Both the position numbers and the translations under genes were made by a program. From positions 1 to 5,022 of the forward strand of contig JACQAW010000366.1 of the NCBI GenBank assembly GCA_016194725.1: a DNA stretch of 5,022 bases, in the 5' to 3' direction. The notes beneath the pieces are model-generated. The model was given only the letters and a program-made list of their open reading frames with translations, did not search any database and had not been told where the DNA came from. Below, piece by piece: positions 1-5,022 of this stretch. This DNA is from Deltaproteobacteria bacterium. Its GTDB lineage: Bacteria; Bdellovibrionota; UBA1018; UBA923. Each line of letters starts with the position of its first letter. The first letter of the stretch is position 1.

Positions 1-143
1 GGATTAAGGTCACTTATGTCGATTATGCCGGCTACCGGGAGTATACTCAGCTTTATCCGCCGTTTGAACATTACGTCAGTGCGCTTGATTTGATTTTCAA
101 TGAAGGGCCAGAGGCCCCAAGCTATATGTTAGGAGCCAAGTGA
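1..143 (+). CDS. WbqC-family protein, C-terminal end only (partial)
   Basis: An open frame enters from the left edge (first full codon at 3) and stops with TGA at 141-143, leaving 46 visible residues. The fragment contains DYAGYREYTQLYPPFEH, then VSALDLIFNEGPEAPSYM. The pattern of Tyr/Gln-rich stretch, 'F-x-H-x-V-S-x-L-D-L-x-F-N-x-G-P-E-A' and a short tail is what I recall for the C-terminus of WbqC-like proteins. These are cytosolic proteins of roughly 220-250 residues found in O-antigen and glycolipid clusters, and their reaction is not firmly established. The last four bases overlap the GTG start of the glycosyltransferase, which supports a shared operon. The family call rests on memory of this short motif, and the rest of the protein lies outside the window. 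Confidence 0.7.
   Translation, partial: IKVTYVDYAGYREYTQLYPPFEHYVSALDLIFNEGPEAPSYMLGAK
131..135 (+). promoter_or_regulatory. Shine-Dalgarno AGGAG for the GT2 gene
   Basis: AGGAG lies inside the end of the WbqC-like gene, 4 nt before the GTG at 140. It supports that GTG as the start of the glycosyltransferase, and the next in-frame Met is residue 97, far inside the catalytic domain. The spacing is slightly short for a standard site, so coupling to the ribosome ending at 143 probably helps initiation. Confidence 0.55.
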
Positions 144-1072
144 AGACGGAAAAGGGCCTGCCACTTTCGATTGTCGCCACGGTTTACAATGATGCCGGCA
201 TTACTCCGGTACTCGTGGACGAGATCGTAAAAGCCGTCCAACCCTTGAAAATCGACTTTGAGATCATTCTGGTCAATGACTGCAGCTCTGACGGTTCGGA
301 AGAGGTCATCCGAGGCCTTTGCGCGAAATTTCCGTTCGTGAAGGGTATCTCGCTGGCGCGCAACTTCGGTCAGCAGATAGCGGTTTGCGCTGGCGTCGTG
401 CGAACGCAGGGCGACTACGTGGTGGTCATGGATGGCGACCTTCAAAACCCGCCTTCGGCCATTCCGCGCCTTTACGAGAAAATCCAGGCTGGCCATGACC
501 TGGTCTATGCCGTGTCGCATGTCCGCAATAACGCGGCCGACGATTTCAGCTCACGGTTTTTTTGGTTCATTCTGCATGACATCTGCAAGGTGGATATCGT
601 CCCGAACCAGCTCATGCTGAAGATCATGAACCGGCGGGTTGCCGCCGCTTTCAAGGACTATCCGGAAATCAGCCGCACCGTGGAAGGCATCGTCGGCGAT
701 ATCGCGACAAATTACGCCGTCATCGAGGTCGAGAACCAGAAAAGGCGAATGGGCAGCAGTCACTACAACTTCCTGAAGCGAGTGAATCTCATGATCGAGA
801 TGATCATCAGCCTGACCTCGGCGCCGCTCAACTTCATGATTTATTTCGGCACCCTGATGTCTTTTTTGACCATGGTCGGATCGGTTTATTATGTCGTCGA
901 CTACCTGCGTGGCGACATCCTGCCCGGCTTCACTTCGATTTTGCTTTCCATATTTTTCTTCGGAAGCCTGATTTTGCTGATGTTGGGCTTCATCGGAAAA
1001 TATCTGGCGAATATTTACGGCGAGGTAAGGCGCCGTCCGCTCTTCCACGTGAGCAAGACTTTCAATCTATGA
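140..1072 (+). CDS. Family 2 glycosyltransferase, polyprenyl-phosphate sugar transferase type (GtrB/ArnC/DPM1-like)
   Basis: This 310-residue protein matches the usual length of GtrB/ArnC-type enzymes, which move a sugar from a nucleotide donor to undecaprenyl phosphate on the cytoplasmic face of the inner membrane. The GT-A domain spans about residues 8-215. SIVATVYND (10-18) forms the first strand, VNDCSSDGS (45-53) is the nucleotide-binding acidic loop, SLARNFGQQIA (71-81) follows, and DGDLQNPP (98-105) holds the metal-binding acidic motif. A basic GSSHYNFLKR segment (205-214) leads to the membrane. Two hydrophobic segments, about 229-254 and 263-289, are followed by the typical juxtamembrane YGEVRRRPLF (293-302). 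The GTG start overlaps the upstream stop as GTGA, and the TGA stop overlaps the methyltransferase ATG. Around 153-166 (IVPNQLMLKIMNRR) it lacks the 'G-x-F-R-L-M-x-R' form common in DPM1/GtrB relatives, so its sugar specificity cannot be guessed. The family is secure; donor and acceptor are unknown. Confidence 0.92.
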   Translation: MKTEKGLPLSIVATVYNDAGITPVLVDEIVKAVQPLKIDFEIILVNDCSSDGSEEVIRGLCAKFPFVKGISLARNFGQQIAVCAGVVRTQGDYVVVMDGDLQNPPSAIPRLYEKIQAGHDLVYAVSHVRNNAADDFSSRFFWFILHDICKVDIVPNQLMLKIMNRRVAAAFKDYPEISRTVEGIVGDIATNYAVIEVENQKRRMGSSHYNFLKRVNLMIEMIISLTSAPLNFMIYFGTLMSFLTMVGSVYYVVDYLRGDILPGFTSILLSIFFFGSLILLMLGFIGKYLANIYGEVRRRPLFHVSKTFNL

Positions 1073-1755
1073 GCAGCGACATCATCCGCGAGCAAATTGC
1101 GTCTTATCAGGCCAACTATCTGGAGCATGGCGATACGCCGAAAGGCGTCCACTGGAACAACGTCGAAACCCAGACCTTGCGTTTTGATCGACTGCTGGCG
1201 CATTTTCCGGTGCGTAAAAAGCGCTTCAGCCTGCACGATGTCGGAAGCGGAAGCTGCGACCTGCATAAACACCTGCTTGCGCAAAATATCGCGCATGACT
1301 ACGTGGGCACTGAAATTGTTCCCGAGATGGTGGCCTCATCCCGCTGCCGTTATCCAGCGATCAAAGTTTTCAATCGCGATCTTCTATCTGACCCTGTGGA
1401 AACCTGTGACGTCGTGATGCTCAGCGGGGCATTCAATATGCCAGGCTCGGTTTCGTCGAAGGAATGGGAGGAATACGCGCTGCGCATGATTTCGAAGATG
1501 TTCGAAACCTCCCGTTGGGGGATCGCGTTTAATTTTCTGAGCGCTTATCGGACATTTTCGGCTGAAGAGCTGCATTACTTCGATCCGAAGAGTATTTTCG
1601 ATTATTGCATGAAAAACCTTTCGCGCTTCGTGACCCTCGATCACGGCTATCCGCTTTTTGAAGCAACCGTCACCGTGCACACCAGGGAATTCATGCAGGA
1701 GCAATTCGCGGCCTCTGCTTTCGACAAGTACCTGGAAAGAGAATCGGTTCCTTGA
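1069..1755 (+). CDS. Class I SAM-dependent methyltransferase, probably acting on a glycan or sugar intermediate
   Basis: This 228-residue soluble protein has a Rossmann-type methyltransferase core. Motif I is LHDVGSGSCDL (55-65), with the glycine-rich SAM loop. YVGTEIVPEMV (78-88) supplies the acidic residue after strand 2 (Glu82), and NRDLL (102-106) precedes CDVVMLSGAFN (113-123), the strand-4 region. The C-terminal half has IAFNFLS (152-158), then YFDPKSIFDYCMKNLS (170-185), an arrangement I associate with small methyltransferases of surface-polysaccharide clusters. No membrane segment or signal peptide is seen. The ATG overlaps the GT2 stop (ATGA) and has no strong Shine-Dalgarno, so translational coupling is likely. 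Its place between a polyprenyl-phosphate sugar synthase and a GT-C transferase suggests, by inference, methylation of the sugar being handled. Substrate and O- versus N-methylation cannot be read from the sequence. Confidence 0.85.
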   Translation: MSSDIIREQIASYQANYLEHGDTPKGVHWNNVETQTLRFDRLLAHFPVRKKRFSLHDVGSGSCDLHKHLLAQNIAHDYVGTEIVPEMVASSRCRYPAIKVFNRDLLSDPVETCDVVMLSGAFNMPGSVSSKEWEEYALRMISKMFETSRWGIAFNFLSAYRTFSAEELHYFDPKSIFDYCMKNLSRFVTLDHGYPLFEATVTVHTREFMQEQFAASAFDKYLERESVP

Positions 1756-1765
1756 GTACCCTACA

Positions 1766-3208
1766 ATGAGTTTCAGCCGTAGCCGTAATCTCGATCTTGC
1801 CTGCGGATTCATGTGCGCGGCTGTTCTGGTGGCCGCGCTCATGTCGCTGACGCGGTATCCCGATAGCTTCGATGACGAAGGTCTTTATGCGGCGCTTGGT
1901 GTTCACTACGTTCAGACTGGAATAGTGCAGGCTCCTGAGCTTACAAAAGCCGTGCCCTTCGATGTGAGTGATGGAACCTGCAATCGCGAGGCGCCAGCGG
2001 TGTTCGGGCTCGTGGGCAAATGGGCGGGCTATTCCCTGGCCACGGCGCGCGTGATTTCCCTGGTTCAGATTCTGATTTCAGCAGTGCTTTTTTTCTTTGT
2101 CTCTGCCTTGCTCGGTATTTCCGGCTGGCTTGGTGCCCTGCTGTTCGTTTCCACGGAAAGAATTTTCTATGCGGCGCATGTATTTCGGCCTGAAGCCTCC
2201 TTGGTTCTGGTGAATACGGCGTTTGTTTTGCTGATCGTGCTGGGCTACCGCCGGGGCGCCTTATCGGAAAAAATGAGTTTTGCGCGTGGCTTGCTGAACG
2301 CGCCCCTGGTGATGGCGCACGGCAACGGCTTGAGCACCGCGCTGATCAATTCGGCCGAGATTCTTTCTGGGCCTTTGCAAGGGCGTAAACGCTTTCTGCG
2401 CGACGGGATTGTTTACTTTTTGGGATCGTCCGCGGCGATTTTGGTCTTCTATCTCGTGCATGTGCGCGATATCGGTTGGTCCAAACTGTTTGAGCAGCTG
2501 TCACTTGGAAATCCACAGGCGCAGGCTAAGGGGGGGCTCTGGGACACGATCATGCGTGATATCTCTATTCGCTGGGGACGCGAGCTGATCATTGTCGGCA
2601 ACAGCGCGGCCGCGAAGGTCCTGCGCTTTTATTTTTATGGCGTGATCCTGGCAACTTCAATCTGGTCGGTTGTGGCGTCTCCCGGTATTGCACGCCGGAT
2701 GGCCTTGCTGTCGCTCGGCTGTTTTGTGGCTTATATCTTCGTGGTGCAGGACAAGATCGACATTCACATCGCAGAGATGATTCCGTACTTCATGGCGTCG
2801 TTCATTGCCTGGTTCGTGGCCGCGCGCGAGTGTTTCAAGCAATGGACCTGGCTGCCGTCGGCCGCCGTCCTGAGTATCTTATTGACCGGCCTTTCGCTCT
2901 GCGTGCACCACACCGTGAAATACCGCGGCGATTCGAGCCCGGAGCGGAATGCGCGTCCGTTGAATGCTTTTCTTGCCAGGCAGACGTATCGCCCGCGTTA
3001 CGAGACCTTTGTGGGCCGAATGGAGTACTGGTTCATGTACCGTGATGCCGGCAAGTTCGTGAGTCTGCGCTATTTGTCCGAGCACTTGCCTTTGAGCGGT
3101 GGAGTCATCGCGATTGGCGACCCGAGTTGGTACGCGAAACCGCTGGCGAGCTGCAGGATCGATTACGTCGATCCCGGCCTGAATTTTTCGGCGTTGACCT
3201 GCCCTTAG
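1766..3208 (+). CDS. GT-C membrane glycosyltransferase, GT39/ArnT/PMT-like
   Basis: This 480-residue integral membrane protein probably uses a polyprenyl-phosphate-linked sugar on the periplasmic side of the membrane. The first hydrophobic helix (about 11-28) is followed by YPDSFDDEGLYA (31-42), the acidic loop-1 motif of the GT39/GT83 families, in which an Asp/Glu pair is catalytic or metal-binding. Further hydrophobic segments lie at about 93-116, 118-133, 144-160, 213-231, 284-304, 309-327, 336-352 and 362-380. FRPEA (140-144) matches the conserved Arg-x-Glu-type position in these enzymes. About 100 C-terminal residues (381-480) look soluble and extracytoplasmic. The start at ATG 1766 is 10 nt after the methyltransferase stop. 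The frame is open back to 1658, but those extra residues are polar, low in family character and overlap the methyltransferase, so I reject the longer form. No good Shine-Dalgarno is seen near 1766. Length is within, or slightly short of, the family range (about 450-580). The sugar and acceptor are unknown. Confidence 0.8.
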   Translation: MSFSRSRNLDLACGFMCAAVLVAALMSLTRYPDSFDDEGLYAALGVHYVQTGIVQAPELTKAVPFDVSDGTCNREAPAVFGLVGKWAGYSLATARVISLVQILISAVLFFFVSALLGISGWLGALLFVSTERIFYAAHVFRPEASLVLVNTAFVLLIVLGYRRGALSEKMSFARGLLNAPLVMAHGNGLSTALINSAEILSGPLQGRKRFLRDGIVYFLGSSAAILVFYLVHVRDIGWSKLFEQLSLGNPQAQAKGGLWDTIMRDISIRWGRELIIVGNSAAAKVLRFYFYGVILATSIWSVVASPGIARRMALLSLGCFVAYIFVVQDKIDIHIAEMIPYFMASFIAWFVAARECFKQWTWLPSAAVLSILLTGLSLCVHHTVKYRGDSSPERNARPLNAFLARQTYRPRYETFVGRMEYWFMYRDAGKFVSLRYLSEHLPLSGGVIAIGDPSWYAKPLASCRIDYVDPGLNFSALTCP

Positions 3209-3214
3209 GCGGTA

Positions 3215-3919
3215 TTAACCCGAGGTGTATTCCCCGCGCAGCAGCTTGCCCTTGGCTTCCGCCAGGCTTTCCCAAGGAATGGGTTTGTAATAGCGGCCTT
3301 CGCTCTGGGCGGGCAGGCTTTGAGGCGTGAGATTCCCGGCCGCGGCTTTCTGGAAGGCTTTCGCCAGCACCCGAGCCTGGTGCCCTATCATGCGCGTGCG
3401 GATAATTTCGTAATTTTCAAACGCTTTTACGGCCATGATTTCCTGGCAGATGATGGCGCCCTCGTCGATGCCGGGACTCATGAAATGGGCGGTAGCTCCG
3501 ACCGCATCATTGTTGAAAATGCTCCACTCCACGGCCGTGCAGCCGCGGTAGCCCGGCAGCATGCCGGGGTGGCAGTTGATCACTCCGTTCGTGGCGTCGA
3601 GGAGCTCGCTTTTGAGGATCCTCGGGGTGCCGGCATTCAGTAAATATTTGATATTCAACTTCTTCAGCAGCTGCACGCAGATCTGGGAGTTGTGGTTTTT
3701 CACGAAATAGGTCGGGGTTCCGATAAGGTCGACGTCGGTAAGGTCGCGGATCGTGAACGAAGCGTCGAGGCGCGCTTTTTCAATGGCGATGCCGCTCTCA
3801 GGCATTTTGCCGTCGAGAATGATGGCTTGCGGGATGAGGCCGAGTTTTTCCAGCTCTTCAACCAGTGGAACGGTGAGCGAGGATCCGAGGCTTGAAAGTA
3901 AGGCGCAGCTGCTAGTCAT
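3215..3919 (-). CDS. Formyltransferase-fold protein, probable sugar N-formyltransferase
   Basis: This 234-residue protein has the formyl_trans_N fold shared by GART, Fmt, the ArnA N-terminal domain and sugar N-formyltransferases, which use N10-formyltetrahydrofolate. After LNAGTPRIL (94-102) comes NGVINCHPGMLPGYRG (111-126), with the catalytic pair Asn115 and His117 and the LPxYRG loop. GATAHFMSPGIDEGAII (141-157) supplies the catalytic Asp152. No C-terminal tRNA-binding or dehydrogenase domain follows, so it is too short for a housekeeping Fmt (about 310 residues) or a full ArnA. The N-terminal region (1-90) is less typical, and residues 5-35 may form the first strand and helix. ATG 3919 is the only reasonable start, because an in-frame TAA lies five codons upstream. 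Its glycan-gene neighbours point to N-formylation of an amino sugar, but no aminotransferase is visible here. A purine-pathway GART is the alternative and seems less likely in this setting. Confidence 0.85.
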   Translation of the reverse strand: MTSSCALLSSLGSSLTVPLVEELEKLGLIPQAIILDGKMPESGIAIEKARLDASFTIRDLTDVDLIGTPTYFVKNHNSQICVQLLKKLNIKYLLNAGTPRILKSELLDATNGVINCHPGMLPGYRGCTAVEWSIFNNDAVGATAHFMSPGIDEGAIICQEIMAVKAFENYEIIRTRMIGHQARVLAKAFQKAAAGNLTPQSLPAQSEGRYYKPIPWESLAEAKGKLLRGEYTSG

Positions 3920-4008
3920 AGTGTTGGGATATTAGCCATCTTGAGGCGCATGGGCATTATTATTTTCGAGTCCCAAGCCCGATGATTGGCCTGACGCGTT
4001 ATTGTTTT
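3920..4008. other. 89-nt intergenic gap between two minus-strand genes
   Basis: The gap separates the TAA (4009-4011) of the alpha/alpha-barrel gene from the ATG (3919) of the formyltransferase gene. Read on the minus strand, it holds an A/T-rich stretch near 3957-3967 but no stem followed by a T-run, so no intrinsic terminator is apparent. No convincing -35/-10 pair or strong Shine-Dalgarno was found. The two genes could be co-transcribed. Confidence 0.5.
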
Positions 4009-5022
4009 TTATGTCAAAGGACGCCCATTCTCGAGCAGAAGCGCATCGAGAAAGAATTTCGCGGCCCAGTTCAGATAGCACAGGTTGTAATATTTTCGGC
4101 TGAATGGGAAACACGACTGTACCCCGCCTCGAATCGCGACATCCGAATCCTGGGTCAGCACTGCGGCTTTTACGACGCCATTCATCCTAAGTGCCGTGGT
4201 TTTGAGCTCCTCCCCGCCTGCTTTTCCGTAAAGCATCAGGTTGATCATCGCGAACTGCGCAAGTCCGGTCAGGCAAGTGCTCTTGCCGCTGCCGTTCCAC
4301 TCGCCATCGAGAGTGACGGGCAAATGGCCCCGGCGGTTGAAAGCGGCATTGACGTGCCGCATACTCAGTGCAGCGGACTCAATGAAACGCTGGTCCCTCA
4401 TGAGTAGGCCCGTCTGGAGCATGCCTTCGATGATGTAAGCCACGAAATGGGTGACGGGCTCCCGTTCTGAAACCACGCCCACGGATTTTTCGAACCAGCC
4501 ATTGGGCTGCTGGCGGCGCAGATAAGCCTCGCAGCTGCGAATCGCGGCGGCCGTGTAAACCGGACGTTCAAAGTGAAGGCCGGTTTCGGCAAGGATCGAG
4601 GAAACCCGGGAAAGGTAGCAATAAGGTTCCTTGACGACCGCGCGTTCCTGCCATTCGCCTGACGGTAGTTGGGTCGTGAGAATCCAGTCGCAGGCGGCGA
4701 GTATCGACTTTTTGAGCTCTGGCACGGGGTTGCGGCGATAGTACGACAGCAGTCCCTGAACGATCTGGGCGGTGTCGAAAACCATCGGGTCGAAATAGTC
4801 ATCGAGATGGCCCCAGCCGCCGCTTTGCGTCTGAATGGAAAGCAACCACGCGACGACCTTTGAAAGGTCGATTTTTTCCTTCAGCTGCGGAAAAGCTTCG
4901 TAAGAGTTGAGCAACGAGGGAATCAGATAGCCCGAGGTTTCGGGATAGGAGGCGCTGTAGCCGTGCCTGAGATGGTAGTAGGCCGGAATTCCCCCGTTGG
5001 GGGCGGCCTTCTGGGCATGGAA
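4009..5022 (-). CDS. Squalene-cyclase/prenyltransferase-like alpha/alpha-barrel repeat protein (5' end beyond window)
   Basis: The minus-strand frame is open to the right edge and stops with TAA at 4009-4011, leaving 337 visible residues. The TTG at 4914 lies inside the conserved coding region and is not the start. From the visible N-terminus, GGIPAYYHL (10-18), then SASYPETSGYLIPSLL (23-38), matches a segment I recall in these proteins from polysaccharide clusters. QW-like repeats follow: WLLSIQTQSGGW (59-70), DWILTTQLPSGEW (112-124) and a shorter YLRRQQPNGW (167-176). FDTAQ lies at 82-86, CLTGLAQ at 250-256, and a last repeat runs from GGVQSCF (299-305) to LNWAAKFFLDALL (317-329). This is the toroid fold of squalene cyclases and protein prenyltransferases. 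No DxDD protonation motif is present in the visible part, so hopene-type cyclization is not supported. Database names such as 'prenyltransferase' probably reflect fold only. Function is unknown, and the context implies a role in surface glycan synthesis or processing. Confidence 0.8.
   Translation of the reverse strand, partial: FHAQKAAPNGGIPAYYHLRHGYSASYPETSGYLIPSLLNSYEAFPQLKEKIDLSKVVAWLLSIQTQSGGWGHLDDYFDPMVFDTAQIVQGLLSYYRRNPVPELKKSILAACDWILTTQLPSGEWQERAVVKEPYCYLSRVSSILAETGLHFERPVYTAAAIRSCEAYLRRQQPNGWFEKSVGVVSEREPVTHFVAYIIEGMLQTGLLMRDQRFIESAALSMRHVNAAFNRRGHLPVTLDGEWNGSGKSTCLTGLAQFAMINLMLYGKAGGEELKTTALRMNGVVKAAVLTQDSDVAIRGGVQSCFPFSRKYYNLCYLNWAAKFFLDALLLENGRPLT

Noticed and set aside
551..1048. 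Long minus-strand open frame opposite the GT2 gene (165 codons)
   Set aside because: It lies wholly antisense to a well-supported gene, is rich in His/Asp/Gln as shadow frames often are, and shows no recognizable domain.
1658..1765. Upstream extension of the GT39-like gene by 36 residues, starting at ATG 1658
   Set aside because: It overlaps the methyltransferase by about 98 nt in another frame, its residues are polar and lack family character, and ATG 1766 puts the first membrane helix at the normal distance from the N-terminus.
3950..4008. Possible terminator or promoter in the minus-strand gap
   Set aside because: The only stem is about 4 bp (CCAA/TTGG) without a following T-run on the transcript strand. 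The TAATAAT-like stretch has no -35 element at proper spacing.
3932..4114. Small minus-strand open frame of 60 codons across the intergenic gap
   Set aside because: It overlaps the C-terminal coding region of the alpha/alpha-barrel gene in another frame and shows no Shine-Dalgarno or recognizable motif.
4270..4310. GSGKST string in the alpha/alpha-barrel protein, resembling a Walker A nucleotide-binding loop
   Set aside because: The spacing does not fit GxxxxGK[ST], no Walker B partner is evident, and the string lies just before the CLTGLAQ repeat block of the toroid fold.
4785..4803. DDYFD in the alpha/alpha-barrel protein, resembling the DDxxD motif of class I terpene synthases
   Set aside because: It follows a QW-like repeat in an alpha/alpha-barrel and not in a class I synthase fold. 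The acidic residue that appears family-conserved is the one in the nearby FDTAQ.

Overview
The window reads as part of a bacterial cell-surface glycan locus, such as an O-antigen, capsule, exopolysaccharide or glycolipid-modification cluster. Six coding regions fill almost all of it, and two are cut by the window edges. No RNA gene, mobile element, CRISPR array or long intergenic stretch is visible. GC content is moderate to moderately high by eye (not counted). Together with tightly packed polyprenyl-phosphate-linked sugar enzymes, this suggests a Gram-negative or related environmental bacterium. The sequence does not let me name a phylum.

The left part (1-3208) is a plus-strand run of four genes that looks like one operon. 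It starts with the last 46 residues of a WbqC-family protein. A family 2 glycosyltransferase follows, of the type that loads a sugar onto polyprenyl phosphate, with two C-terminal membrane segments. Next come a small SAM-dependent methyltransferase and a multi-spanning GT-C (GT39/ArnT-like) glycosyltransferase. The first two junctions are 4-nt start/stop overlaps (GTGA at 140-143, ATGA at 1069-1072), and the third is a 10-nt gap, so the genes are probably co-transcribed and partly coupled in translation.

The right part (3215-5022) runs on the minus strand. A gene entering from the right edge encodes a protein with squalene-cyclase/prenyltransferase-like alpha/alpha-barrel repeats. After an 89-nt gap comes a short formyltransferase with the Asn-His-Asp catalytic set of the GART/Fmt fold. 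The two strands converge, with only 6 nt between the stop codons at about 3209-3214.

The working model is an inference. The GT2 enzyme would make a polyprenyl-phosphate-sugar in the cytoplasm, and the methyltransferase and formyltransferase could decorate that sugar or its nucleotide-linked precursor. The GT39-like enzyme would transfer the sugar to a lipid or glycan acceptor on the outer face of the inner membrane. This resembles the logic of the ArnC/ArnA/ArnT lipid A pathway, although the window shows no aminotransferase or epimerase and the sugar is unknown. The WbqC-like and alpha/alpha-barrel proteins belong to families that recur in surface-polysaccharide loci but whose biochemistry is poorly defined. 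They are the least understood part of the window.
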